This document shows, one piece after another, positions 11,346 through 21,799 of a stretch of 64,000 nt of DNA. The stretch lies in assembly GCF_901709675.1 (NCBI RefSeq), contig NC_051095.1, positions 26,147,956-26,211,955 on the forward strand. The letters run 5' to 3'. Made by a program: the position numbers and the translations under genes. Each line of letters begins with the position of its first letter. The stretch's first letter is position 1. The notes under the pieces were generated by a model that searched no databases, had not been told where the DNA came from, and worked only from the letters and a program-made list of their open reading frames with translations. Source of the DNA: Syngnathus acus. Lineage: Eukaryota > Chordata > Actinopteri > Syngnathiformes > Syngnathidae.

Positions 11346-12130
11346 TGCCTTTGTTCTTTTGCAATCGTTACATTTTTTTACATAAAGGTTGTACATTAGT
11401 ACAATCAAACAAATCACAGGCAATAAGCAGAGGCAGGGTAATGACGCAAGAAAAACTACATGGTAAAATACATCGTATTTCGTACATCGGACCGTGTCCG
11501 TTACTTGTTTTTCGTTTTCCTGTTTTCAGTGCACCCGTCTCTTCTTTTATTTTTCTTGTGTTGTCCTCCGTCCACTTCGCATTCCCGCAGCTCCGCTCTC
11601 ACCTATCTGTTTCCTCTCCCTCGGACTACCAGCTACGTTAGCCAGCTAGCCAACAGCCAACTGGCCAAAACCACCACCGGACCCTCCTGCCTCCCGACTC
11701 TGAGCCTGTGGCCGCCTGCTGTGGACTCTACGGCAGCTCTGGCCTGGCTCTCTGGCCTTCCGTCCGGCGTTCTCGGGCGACGGGCTCCACTCCCTGCGGG
11801 CTCCACTCCCTGCGGGCTCGCCAACCGTGGCTCTGCTGTGTGCCGCCGTGGTGCGTTGGGGCCTGCCGTTCGAGCGGGTGCAGTTGAGGTCGACCGGCAT
11901 CACCATCTGGTCCATCTGGTCCAACATCTGGACCGGCACTTCCCCGATGGCTCACCCATCTCCTCTTTTTGGACTACCAACCCCCCGTCACCCCCACCTC
12001 CCGTACTGCCAACTTCAACAACCTCCGCTCCTGCCCCTCCTGCTCCTCCATCCATCTCCTTTGCACTGCTGACCGATGTCCTGTTATTAACTATATCCTA
12101 TTGTCTCCCCCCCCATACGTACCCCCCCCC
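11346..12130. other. Pyrimidine-rich block, probable 5' part of the repeat ending at 12213
   Basis: C/T-rich sequence with duplicated GGGCTCCACTCCCTGC units (about 11790). Overlapping open frames occur on both strands but none shows a domain. It probably forms one dispersed repeat with the tail at 12143-12213. Confidence 0.4.
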
Positions 12131-12142
12131 CTTTTTTTTGTT

Positions 12143-12213
12143 ATCTGTAAAGCGTCTTTGGGTTATTGAAAAGCGCTATATAAATTGAATGAATTATTAT
12201 TATTATTATTATT
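12143..12213 (+). repeat. LINE/SINE-type 3' tail with (ATT)n
   Basis: TGTAAAGCGTCTTTGGG, GAAAAGCGCTATATAAATTG, then an ATT trinucleotide run is a 3' end shared by several fish LINE/SINE families. It marks the 3' boundary of a plus-strand retroelement whose body I could not classify. Confidence 0.6.
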
Positions 12214-12500
12214 AATTTTCACCCAGAACAATGTTATTCCCCAAACACTAACACTACACGTGTATCTTAGTACGTGTGTCCCTCCTGCATTTTCCCGATT
12301 CATTTGTATGTATGGCTCAGAATTTTTTTTCCCTTCCAAGACATTTTATAAATAACACGCTTTTTGGGTTAACGCGATTCCCAAATTCCGGACCCCAAAG
12401 TCCAGGTAAAATTGAGGCCAAGCTATATGTATTTTTTATTTAATTTGCTTTGATGTTCAATTTGTATGTTAATCCAATATTCGTCTTTTGGCTGTTCCCG

Positions 12501-12695
12501 TTAGGGCTCACCACAGCAGATCAGTTGTTTCGAACTCACTCTGTCCTCCATATCTTCCTCTGACACACCAACTGGCTGCATGTCCTTCAGCACTACATCC
12601 ATTAACTTCCTCTTTGGTCTCCCGCTTTGCCTCCTGCCTGGTATCTCCATCCTCAGCATCCTTCTCCCTATATAGTATCCTGTGTGATGTATGTA
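12501..12695 (-). pseudogene. LINE ORF C-terminal fragment
   Basis: The minus-strand translation reads GRPKRKLMDVVLKDMQPVGV, then EEDMEDRV and LICCGEP. The GRPK-x-MDVV-DM and EEDAEDR-x-CGDP pattern is the conserved C-terminus of widespread non-LTR (RTE-like, uncertain) polyproteins. Only this tail is present. The neighbouring frame carries the continuation, so there is at least one frameshift. Confidence 0.65.
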
Positions 12696-13004
12696 AGTGC
12701 ACATAGGCACCTGTACCTACCGTGTCAATGTGCATGTGCGGAAGTTGAGCTGGTGTGTTGTATCGTATGGATATGTTTACTGAAAAGGCCCCGCAATAAA
12801 AGCTTGTTCTTAAAGATCCGTCGTCCAGCCTCCTAAATATAATATGCCATATGTAATAATATGTCAGAAGACAATGTGGAATGAAAAAATAGGACAGTTT
12901 CACCCACCACAGGACCTGAGTTTGCAAGGCAACCTAGCGGAAAGTTGAAGAAACTGGGTTCAGCGCTCCGAGCTTTTCTGCACTGCTAGTGGTGTAGCAG
13001 AAAA

Positions 13005-13965
13005 GTCAGAGAAAGTGCAATGTGCAACATTTCTACATGTCGCAGAAGAGCTAATCAAAGTATGCAATACGTTTCATTTCAGAGAGGATGAAAGACAAAA
13101 TTGCCGTTCTATTGCTGTGAGCCACAAAAAAACGTACCTTACATACGGCACCTGTTCTTCACAAAAGCCCAAAAACAAGGTGAGAGCATTAATATGTATG
13201 TGACAGAATTAAAGAACAAGGCTTAAGACTATGAATTTGGAATTTGCACGATTCACTGGTGCAAGACAGAATAGTGTGTGGCATCATAAACAACCAGGTG
13301 ACAGGCAGACTGTTACGAGAGGCAGATCTCAAAAACCATGGATACACGTATGCCGAGCCAGTAAGATAACATTCAGTCAAGTCAAAACACTAACTCAAGA
13401 CGTGGGGAGGGGGTGTGAACAAACTGAGAATGGTCAAGCAAAAAGACTAAAAGCACACAGAAAACAGGAAAAATTGAACAAAAAGATAAACCGTTACAGA
13501 TGTGGATTTAAGCATGGAAAAAACTGCCCTTCGTATGGTCACACGTGCAGTGCATGCCACAAGAAGAACCATTTTGCCAAGATGTCCAGATCGTAAGTCC
13601 AACGTCAACAACAAGGAAAGAACGTACAAGCCGTGGAGCAAAGTTAAAATTAAATGGAAATGTTCCTGGGAACTCGCAGTTAAAAATAAGGAAGTCTCTG
13701 AAATGGAGTTCAGAGAGAAAAATAGAGACAAGGATGTGTGGACAGAAAGATTTAAAATAAAGACCAAACTTGTGACATTCAAGCTGGACGCAGGCGCGGA
13801 CTGCAACGCAATGTCAATCATGACGCTGGACTCAGTAAGAACTCGAAAAAAGTAGTTCCCTTCTTTAGCCATAAGGTGGAAGTGTTGGGCATGAAATCAC
13901 TCACATGCAAGTCCAAAGGTCAGAAACACACGATAGTTTGAGATCGCAAAAAATGATGTTTCAAA
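13005..13965 (+). pseudogene. Ty3/Gypsy gag-protease fragment
   Basis: Pieces of one gag-protease appear in alternating frames. About 13010-13400 is a capsid-like segment (FREDERQ; YVTELKNKA; then a QVKTL end). About 13495-13595 is a Cys/His knuckle (RCGFKHGKNCPSYGHTCSAC, KKNHFAKM). About 13745-13860 is the protease start VTFKLDAGADCNAMS, where the catalytic DTGA motif has become DAGA. Several frameshifts and stops separate them. No LTR or RT flanks the piece, so it is an isolated relic. The order gag, knuckle, protease fits a Gypsy element with gag and pol adjoining. Confidence 0.7.
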
Positions 13966-14214
13966 TATTCTGTGACTAACACGGGTTATTGCACACATTA
14001 GTGTTGTAAAATAGTGATAAATAGTCCTCACGGCAAACGCTTGATAGGTTATCTTTTTGCCTCTTCTTGGGAGCTAGTTGGCACTAGTTGCGAGCTAGTT
14101 CATAATTCTCCATTCTTCATAATTCATTGACTTATTGAGCAATTTTTGATGCGTCTTGGGTAGTTACAAACATTGCATATGATATAAGCGACGTGTCTCG
14201 TTTTATAATCAGGG

Positions 14215-14400
14215 CTTAACAAAGTTGCTACTGCTGTAGTGGTATGCTCGCCTGACATGAGTGCGCGCAGCGTGCGATCGATTCTTGCTCAATGGCAGTT
14301 GTCTGCCTTTCGTCCAATGTCATCTGGGACAGGCTCCACCACCCTCCGCGACCCTGAAGAGGATAAGTGGTGTTGAAAATAGATAGGCTTTAACAAAGAA
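14215..14400 (+). repeat. tRNA-headed SINE fragment
   Basis: GTAGTGGTATGCTCGCCTGAC and GCGATCGATTC resemble tRNA A and B boxes. The 3' portion GGGACAGGCTCCACCACCC, GCGACCCTGAAGAGGATAAG is the standard fish SINE body. It is diverged and probably inactive. Confidence 0.6.
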
Positions 14401-14408
14401 ATCATCAC

Positions 14409-15308
14409 AATAGAATAGAATAGAATAGAATAGAACTTTATTTGTCATTGTCACATGTACAACGAAATTTAAAAAGTGCCAACCGATCCGCGCATGCGAT
14501 AAAAAATAAATAGAATAAATAGAATAAAAAGATTAAAAAAAAACAAGCTAAAAACCCACAGAAGAACATACACAGACAATCATTTACGTTTAGCTGCATT
14601 CAATGTGACTACCGCTGTAGGGTAAAAACTGTTGGCAATCTGCTAGTCCTCGACCTAATTAATCTGTAGCGTCTGCCTGATGGCAACAGTTCGAAAAGGG
14701 AGTGGCCAGGGTGGGAAGTGTCCTTCAGAATGTTCGGTGTTTTTTTGAGACAGCGGGTTCTGTGTAGGTCTTCCAGTGTAGGGAGAGGGCAGCCATTGAT
14801 CTTCTGTGCTGTGTTGATGACCCCTTGGAGCTTTTTCCTCTGAGCAGCAGTGCAGCTGGAGTACCAAACACATACAGTACGTTAAAGTGCTTTCTATGGA
14901 GCAGCGACAGAAGGACACCAGGAGTCTCTGTGTAATGCTGTGCCTCCTCAGCACCCTTAAAAAGTAGAGTCTCTGCTGGGCCTTTTTAAGCAGCTCAGAG
15001 GTGTTCACGCCCCAGGTGAAGTCCTCCTCGATGTGGACTCCCAGGTAGCGGAAGGAGGACACCCTCTTCACACAGACCCCGTCGATAAGTGGTGGAATGT
15101 CCGTTTTATTTTTCCTCCTAAAATCAATGACCAGTTCTTGGGTTTTAGCCGTGTTTAGGAGCAGATTGTTCTCTCCGCACCACTCCGATAGCTGGACCAC
15201 TTCGTCAAAGGGGCCCTTTGAGATGAGCCCCACCACGGTTGTGTCATCCGCAAATTTCACGATGGTGTTACTGCGGTGGGCGGGGGTGCATGCATGTGTG
15301 TAGAGCAA
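14409..15308 (-). mobile_element. 5'-truncated L2-like LINE, third family, with TTCTA tail
   Basis: Minus-strand RT C-terminal half. It begins near FADDTTVVGLISKG (about 15250) and continues through VIDFRRK and YLGVHIEEDF to about TYCMC (about 14885). An indel then shifts the frame, and the remaining LLPSGRRYR-type end is visible only in another frame. The 3' UTR ends at 14409-14435 in a TTCTA repeat with GACAAATAAAGTTCTATTC. The upstream domains and the first RT motifs are missing, so this is a dead truncated copy. Confidence 0.8.
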
Positions 15309-15639
15309 GGCAGTTCAACATAGCAGTAAAAGCTCTATGCATTGATATTGTAGTGAAATTTTGGATTCTATGCGTCTCTGTATGTCACCTTAGATGGCGA
15401 CCTAGCAGCAGTGAGAAGACCCTAAGCTATTTTTGCGGTACAGAGAAGCTCTAGTTTCAGTAATGTGTAGGTACTTAGAATATGGAAGGGCCATTCGTCC
15501 GTGACCAGGAAGACCCTTGTCCGTGCCCTTTTAGGGGCATCGGAAGTAACCAGTAGAGTGAGACTCGAACCGCAGCAAGGGAGAGAGAGAACAAGGGAAC
15601 ATCTTTGCTTTTGAGGGCTGCGAACATGTTTGCCTTTGG

Positions 15640-16153
15640 GGCCACTCGAACTCTTGGAGAGACATCACTCTGACATCGGTTGAATAAAATCTTTTCCCAA
15701 TCAGCCGTGTGTCACTGGAGTGCTTCCTTCCCCGGGCCAGCCATCGTCCACCGAGTGTTTTTTGGAGACCAGCTGTCAGGCTTCGGGGTGGAGGAATGGA
15801 GCGAGGACGACCAAATGCAGCTCGGACCAGGGTTTATTGCAACAAACTCAAAAGACAAACCCGGCAAACCGACGTGACTAAACAACAAAACCAATAGGAC
15901 TAATCGCCAAAACGCGAAACAAAAGACAGGAACCAAACAAACCGCGTGACAGTGAGACATGCATTGTCCACATCTCGTGCAATGCTCCGACGGCGAGTGA
16001 CACGCAAACAGAACTTAAATAAGACAGGTAATGAGGCAGGTGCGTGTGATCACACCAATCAAGGGCACACAGGAAGGGAGGGGCGAGCACACAGACACAG
16101 AACTGGGGACGAGACATGACACCAGCTAAGCAACAAAGACCATTCACCACAAT
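15640..16153 (+). mobile_element. ERV LTR (R-U5 part) interrupted by a Gypsy solo LTR
   Basis: GACATCGGTTGAATAAAATC through AATCAGCCGTGTGTCACTG and GGGCCAGCCATCG (15690-15773), then, after the inserted LTR, a GACCATTCACCACA end (16140-16153). Both match the reverse complement of the LTR at 46472-46931 and contain an AATAAA signal. The upstream U3 is not clearly alignable. The family is an ERV whose LTR ends TTCACCACA, immediately followed by a primer site in the 46-kb copy. Confidence 0.7.
15774..16121 (-). mobile_element. Gypsy-type solo LTR with 5-bp target duplication CCAGC
   Basis: The unit runs TGTCAGGCTTCGG to GAGACATGACA and is flanked by CCAGC at 15769-15773 and 16122-16126. On the minus strand it has TG...CA termini, a TTATTTAAG TATA-like motif and a GCAATAAACCCTGG polyadenylation signal, the layout of a Ty3/Gypsy LTR. 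The missing interior and perfect duplication show LTR-LTR recombination after insertion into the older ERV LTR. Confidence 0.88.
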
Positions 16154-16208
16154 ATCCATGCCACCTGCCTGAATTGTACGTGTTTTTCCTATTAATAAAC
16201 GTATTCTT

Positions 16209-16241
16209 TAAAAAAAAAAAAAAAAGAAAAAAAAAAAAACA
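16209..16241. repeat. A-rich tract
   Basis: A nearly pure poly(A) stretch with a single G, possibly the tail of a small retroposed sequence ending here. Confidence 0.8.
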
Positions 16242-16455
16242 TCCAGCGCAGCCGGATTAAGTTTTACGTTAAAATAATTTACTCCTTGATCCCTCACCAT
16301 ACATTGTCCAATGGCAGATCCCAGGGTGGTCTTCAATCATCGATCCATTTTCTGAACGGTTACAATGTGCCAGACATTAGGAGCAGACCTCTCACCCAGC
16401 AGGCCTGCAGTTGGGGTAGGTTTATATGTAGTATATTCTTTGATGCATCATCAAC

Positions 16456-17760
16456 TCTGTCCGGAAGAAGACCCAGCAGAGGCTGTACTTCCTGAGACAG
16501 CTCAAGAAGTTCAACCTGCCGCGAGAGCTTCTGAAGACCTTCTACACTGCCATCATCCAGTCTGTCCTCTGCACCTCCATCACTGTCTGGTTTGGATCGG
16601 CCTCCAAACAAGACAAGCACAGACTGCAACGGACAATCAGGACTGCTGAAAAAATCATTGGAATCAACCTCCCATCTATCCAAGACTTGTACCTGTCCAG
16701 GACCAGAAAACGTGCAAGGAACATCTCTACAGACCCTTCTCACCCAGGTTGCAGTCTGTTTGAACTACTCCCCTCCGGACGGCGTTATAGAGGTCGGTAC
16801 GCCAAAACCAGCAGACACAGAGACAGCTTCTTCCCCCAGGCTGTTGCTCTGATGAACTCACACCACTCATAGAGTCTCAGAGTCATTACTGTGCAATAAC
16901 ATCCTGCTCTTTTTTGAATTTGTCTACACTAGGGGTGTCCAAACTACGGCCCGCGGGCCAACTGCAGCAAATTCTGAAAACATAATTGAATGTGGCCCGC
17001 AAAACAGCTTGAGCACTTCTCAGTTTCCACACTAGATGGAGCCCGCCACACAAAGCGCTTGACGTCCGATTAGACACCCCCCCCCCCGGAAGAGAAGCGA
17101 ACGCGCAGCGTTTGATTTGACGTCACACTAGCCGCCTCCCCCCCGGAAGAGAAGCGAACGCGCAGCGTTTGATTTGACGTCCCACTAGCCGCCACCCCCC
17201 CCCCCCCGGAAGAGAAGGTAACGCGCAGCGTTGGACGTCCCACTACCACCCCCCACCCTCCCCCCGGAAGAGAAGGTAACGCGCAGCGTTGGACGTCCCA
17301 CTAGCAACCCCACCCCCACCCCCCCGAAAGAGAAGGGAACGCGCAGCGCTGGACGTCCCACTAACACCCCCCCCCCCCCCCGGGAAATATTGGCCCCCGG
17401 GCCCCTTCACGTTACTAAATATGGCCCTCCTTGCAAAAAGTTTGGACACCCCTAGTCTACACTGTTTGTACTATGTGTCCTCTCTGCATCCATTGCAGCC
17501 TGGTCAACCTGGAAGAGGGACCTTCCCATCTGTGGTCTCTTCTCAAGGTTTCTCACTTCCCCTAGCTGGAGTTTTGAGTTTTTCCTTGCCCTTTTGGGAG
17601 TTTAAGATCAGGGGATGTTTGAGAATATTTGCCATTTTTCACGTGTCCTGAGTGTTGTTAGTCACCTAAATGTTGAACAGAGGCTGTGATTTACCGAAGT
17701 CAAATTCCTTGTTTGGCACGCTCAAACATGGCGAATAAAAAAACTCTTGAATCTTGAATC
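16456..17760 (+). mobile_element. 5'-truncated L2-like LINE carrying a nested hAT element
   Basis: Homology to the first LINE begins at CTCTGTCCGGAAGAAG (equivalent to about 2366). It covers only the RT C-terminus, the stop at 16870-16872 and the 3' UTR with a TTGAATCTTGAATC tail at 17745-17760. The coding remnant (e.g. [24 protein letters not shown]) is nearly identical to 2600-2782. The UTR is cut by the hAT miniature element at 16931-17455 and retains the UTR module missing from the first copy. Confidence 0.88.
16931..17455. mobile_element. hAT miniature element with 8-bp target duplication TCTACACT
   Basis: AGGGGTGTCCAAACT at the left end and AGTTTGGACACCCCT at the right are inverted. 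TCTACACT occurs at 16923-16930 and 17456-17463. An 8-bp duplication plus CCCGCGGGCC-rich ends indicate hAT. The centre (about 17060-17390) is a GC-rich minisatellite of roughly 55-bp units (CCCGGAAGAGAAG, ACGCGCAGCG, GACGTCCCACTA), about six copies. No transposase is present. Confidence 0.9.
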
Positions 17761-17984
17761 TTGTTTGCCAAGGATAGCTGCATCGCGCCATCACAAGCAC
17801 CAGCTACAGACTTATTCCACTGGATGGTCTCCTGCCACAGCCTCATTCTACACCATGGTAGACTGCCAGTGCTTGCTAGTACTGGTAACAACGGCTCAGA
17901 TGACCAATGACCAGCAGTCCAGGGTGCTGCTCCATCGGCTCACAGGATGATGGTGATTCATGCTGTCCCGCCCGTCCTGTCAGC

Positions 17985-18180
17985 GTCACCCAGAACCTAC
18001 CGCCCGCACTTCAATGTGCAACCCCTGAGTCAGGCTTTCAGAGTCTTCAGGGCTGCACACCATGGACAGAACCGGCCCGAACCAGCCATTCGGTGTCGCC
18101 CAGAACCGCCCGCGCCTCGATGTGTACGTCTTGAGTCAGGCTTTCAATGCCTCCAGGAATGCACATCTGGACCGCTCGCT
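17985..18180 (+). repeat. Degenerate tandem repeat of about 120 bp
   Basis: GTCACCCAGAACCTACCGCCCGC ... TGAGTCAGGCTTTCAGAGTC recurs as GTCGCCCAGAACCGCCCGCGC ... TGAGTCAGGCTTTCAATGCC. The 153-codon frame over this block is a product of the repeat and shows no domain. Confidence 0.6.
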
Positions 18181-18502
18181 TTCTCATTCTCACAGCGACG
18201 ACCCCTGTCAGAGGTCTGCACCCATCCTCATCAGACCCTAAATGTGGGCGGCCACCCGAATGCCCTGCCCCTCATCCTTGTAGCGGCGACGCCTGTGAGA
18301 AACTTACACCCACAGTCCATCGGTTGCACCATTGACTGTGACTCGCAGTGTTGGGGTCATCTGCCTCTGAGCCGATTCATTGACCCTTTGAAGTTTATTT
18401 TGTGTTGAGTGTCTTTATGGGTGTTGGGGTGCCGACCTTAGGACCAGTCCTCTCAGCAGGCCTGCAGTTACAAATTTATGGAGGGCATTTTACAACAGCT
18501 GG

Positions 18503-19145
18503 ACGGCATGGGAGAGCACTGGCTAGCATGTCCACCTCACTGTTCAGAGATGCAGGGTTAGATTCTGGCTCCGAACTTCCTTGTGGAGTTTGCATGTACT
18601 AGTGCACGTGTCAAACTCAAGGCCCGGGGGCCAGATACGGCCCGCCACATCATTTTATGTGGCCCGCGAAGACAAATTGTGCATCAAATTCGTGTCATGA
18701 CTAGAATTGCAAATCGTCTTCACTTTTAATATCTTTTTTTTAAAAATATTTGACCAGTTTTTACTCGTCTGATTTGAAAACGAGTTATTTGTCAGTTTGT
18801 TTTGTAGCTTTTACTGTATATAATATGAGGTGCTCATACATTCATTTGGGTTGAAAGTCATAATGGCCCTCCGAAAGAAGCTATGACTACAATGCGGCCC
18901 GCGAAAGAAAATTAGTTTGACACCCGTTCGAGTGCCTGCATGGGTTTTCTTCGGTTTCCTCTCACATTCCAAAGACATGTATGGGGGGGAAATTGACCAC
19001 TCCAAATTGTCGATGTGATTGGGAGTGGGAATGGTTGTTTGTCTATGTGCGCCCTGGCCACCAGTACAGGGTGTAGTATGTACCCTGCCTACCACCCACT
19101 GCTGAAATAGGCTTCACCACTCTTGTGAGGATAAGCAGTTTGGAA
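18503..19145 (+). mobile_element. tRNA-headed SINE interrupted by a hAT miniature element
   Basis: The head GAGCACTGGCTAGCATG and GGGTTAGATTC, and the body TGTGGAGTTTGCATG, are followed after the insertion by GTGCCTGCATGGGTTTTC, CTCACATTCCAAAGACATG and a final TGTGAGGATAAGCAG. This matches the SINE at 62024-63084 part for part. The polymerase III boxes are diverged. Confidence 0.75.
18605..18926. mobile_element. hAT miniature element nested in the SINE
   Basis: GTGTCAAACTCAAGGCCCGG at the left and TAGTTTGACACCC at the right form the inverted ends. The interior has two further GGCCCGC blocks and no reading frame. Flanks TACTAGTG and TTCGAGTG look like a decayed 8-bp duplication (5 of 8 identical), so this is an older insertion than the one at 62237. 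Confidence 0.75.
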
Positions 19146-19284
19146 GAATAATACATTTTACAACAGCTGCAGGTGTAACAAATCATTTCACGTATAGCAA
19201 ACCACAAAGACAGTGAAAACAGTAAATGGAATTACAAATGAACAAAACAATCTCAGAGTTCACCTGCAGCTAGTATATACTGAC

Positions 19285-19713
19285 TGTTAGGGTAGTGTTC
19301 ACTCTAACTTATTTTGCAAGAACCACACTGGAGACAAGTTAGTCGTTTCAGACACCTTCAGGCGGAGAGTTCACTCGTCGCTGTGCTTACAGCGATGGTC
19401 GAATGAAGTCTGAAGTCAGGCCTCATCAGGTGCATATTTATTGAGAAGAAACACAGTGGGGTTGAAAGTGGGGGTGTTGGAACACAGGATGGGGTGTAGC
19501 CGCTCCCCTGCTGATCAAAGCATAGCAGGGGGCCTTTTACGACTTTGTGGAAACAAAGCAACTCTGATTGCTTCCTCTGCAGCTAGTCAATCAGGTGAAA
19601 AGAGCTTAGCACTTTGGTCTACTACTTTTGGTAAGACAGGACAGGCTAGGTAAATTATCACAGGTTACATTCCAACATAATCATACGATGAAGATATTCT
19701 GCAAACCCTAACA
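19285..19713 (-). mobile_element. Solo LTR with 5-bp target duplication CTGAC
   Basis: The ends are TGTTAGGG and CCCTAACA, with CTGAC at 19280-19284 and 19714-19718. On the minus strand there is a CTCAATAAATATGCACC polyadenylation signal. The 429-bp length and 5-bp duplication fit a Gypsy or ERV LTR. The family is not otherwise present in the window, so its class is open. Confidence 0.82.
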
Positions 19714-19959
19714 CTGACCACCTTCAACTTTAGAAATCTGCTCTAATCCATACAACTTCCACCTATTACTCAAAACTCATCCACACAGGCTGCAATAAGG
19801 AAAAAGCAAATTTAAGAAACTTTAATGATAACACCCCAAACTCATTCATTGATGATAAATACAACCCCGTCATTACCTCTCCTCTGTTGAAAACTTTACC
19901 AATCTTCCAAGCCCGACTGAAATCATTACTTTCATGAAATCCTAATTATGATTATGATA

Positions 19960-20038
19960 TATTATTATTAATATTTACTATTATTAGTATTATTATTATT
20001 ATTATTATTGTTATTATTATTATTATTATTATTATTAA
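19960..20038. repeat. (ATT)n microsatellite
   Basis: A trinucleotide run interrupted twice (TATTAG, TTG). Confidence 0.95.
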
Positions 20039-20611
20039 CATGTACTCTGTGTTGTGGACTGCAGTGGAGAATGAAATAAATAAAAATATAAAAAAGATGT
20101 TTAAATTGATGGAGGAAACTTTTAATGACGTGCTCCTTCAAAAGAGCAGACGGTTGTCTTTCCCTGAATCTTGACAGCCTTTCATCACATCTCAGCCACT
20201 TGACAGGGCTTTGTATGAGCCTTGTCACCTCATATCTCTCTTCTCCTGCTATTACTTGGAATGTCCACCGCACACACTTTGTTACAACCTAGAAAGTGGC
20301 TGTTATATATTAGATTTTATGAAGCTGCTCTATTTGGCTGATTAGGCTGTGCATTAGACATATAAGATACATGTGTAACACATGTACTTTCTATTCACTC
20401 CACTGTACTGAGTCCAACTAAAGTAATTCATCATTACTCCAACACAGCTAATCCCTTTTGATAGTTTTTTCCTTTTAGGTTTGTTGTAACCTCATTATGC
20501 CAATCAGGGATTAAGGAAAGATGTATGTATTTATCATCCACTTCCATATCAAGAATAATACAATCCTATATTCTTTTACCACAGAATATAGTATTCCATT
20601 TCAGAAGTGCA
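20039..20611. other. No gene seen
   Basis: Apparently unique AT-rich DNA. I see no transposon end or reading frame of note. Confidence 0.5.
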
Positions 20612-20619
20612 TTGAATAC

Positions 20620-21190
20620 TAGTGTTGGCTCGTGAGCGAACGATTCGTTCAAAAGAACGACTCCTTTCAGTGAACGAGAGTGAACGAATCACTTCCTAAA
20701 GTTCTTTTATAGTTCATATGACTTCAACCAGTAGGTGTGGGTAATGCGCATTGAAGCTGGTGCCACCTCACCGGAAAACAAAACGAAGAAGAAAATGACC
20801 TAACTTCCCGTTCACGAACAGTCGTGAATTGCATTTTCCGTTCACCAACTGAACGGATCTGTGAGTGAGCGAGGGGGGGGGGGGGGGGGGGGTTGTCTAG
20901 TTGTATTGTTTGATGTACGTATATGGGTTTCCACGGGATGTTGTCATATCGAGAAAAATGTGTGCGTTGCCGTTGTCGACATTACCCTGTGTTTACTTGA
21001 TTGTTTTTTGTTTGGTGTATTGTGAGGTGTATTGCTTAGTTGTGTGTGTTATTGAAGTAAAAAAAAAACGGATCAGTGTGTATTGGGGGGGGGGGGGACG
21101 ATTCGTTGAATGATTCGTTTGAACGGATCTTTTGAGTGAACTGATTCTAAAGATTCAGTTCACTTCAAAGAACTGGAATGCACATCACTA
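20620..21190. mobile_element. hAT-type element with 8-bp target duplication TTGAATAC
   Basis: The element runs TAGTGTTGGCTCG to GCACATCACTA, with TTGAATAC at 20612-20619 and 21191-21198. Sub-terminal ACGATTCGTT and AACGATTCGTTCAAA-type motifs are repeated and inverted. The interior holds G runs (about 20873-20892 and 21085-21097). It has no transposase. A related right end occurs at 27900-27961. Confidence 0.85.
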
Positions 21191-21639
21191 TTGAATACTA
21201 TGCTCTAAATTGTCAATGCCTCTTGGGAGAAAATGAAAAAATATAAATAAAATTACCCTCTGCAAATGTGACATGCTGTACAGGGCAGTGGAGAGGTGAT
21301 GAAGTGCCTGCACTCATGAGTTCAACAAACTGCAGTTGTCTTAAGTCCTGAACAATCCATGATGTTTGTGTCATGATCACATTGATATCTCATTGTATTT
21401 TACTCCCTGTATTATTTTGTTTTGCACCCATGAATGCGAGCATTTGTTTAGAAAAATATATGCATATTTAAATATATATAGATATGTATGTAGTATGCTT
21501 GAAGAACTCTTTCAGACGCCACCCACATCTTTGTCAGAGCATGAGAAACACAATTTAGAAGTGGGTGATTTTGAAATGACTCAATACCTTTGTGTTGAAC
21601 AATATCAATAACCTGTTTTGTTTCTGTTTGTGTATACAG

Positions 21640-21794
21640 AAGATGAACATGAGGCAATTCATGCTCTTGATGAAGGAAAATCGAGTTACTTCCTGTCTCT
21701 CACCCAGAGGCATGAGGCTGTAGTTGCTGAGAAGGAGCTTCCAGCAAGAATACAAAGTGGCAGTAGAATAAATATAGAAATTTTCGCTGTATGA
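21640..21794 (+). other. Candidate host exon (terminal?), low confidence
   Basis: A pyrimidine-rich stretch ending GTGTATACAG (21639) is a plausible splice acceptor. From 21642 one frame is open for 50 codons to a TGA at 21792-21794 (DEHEAIHALDEGKSS near the start, RINIEIFAV at the end). The region lies outside recognised transposons. I do not recognise the protein. Fifty open codons arise by chance often enough that this is only a candidate. Confidence 0.2.
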
Positions 21795-21799
21795 GAAAA

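Noticed and set aside
11460-12188. Long plus-strand frame (242 codons)
   Set aside because: The C/T-rich repeat lacks stops by composition, and the opposite strand has equally long frames.
17947-18408. 153-codon plus-strand frame
   Set aside because: Lies on a degenerate tandem repeat and has no domain.
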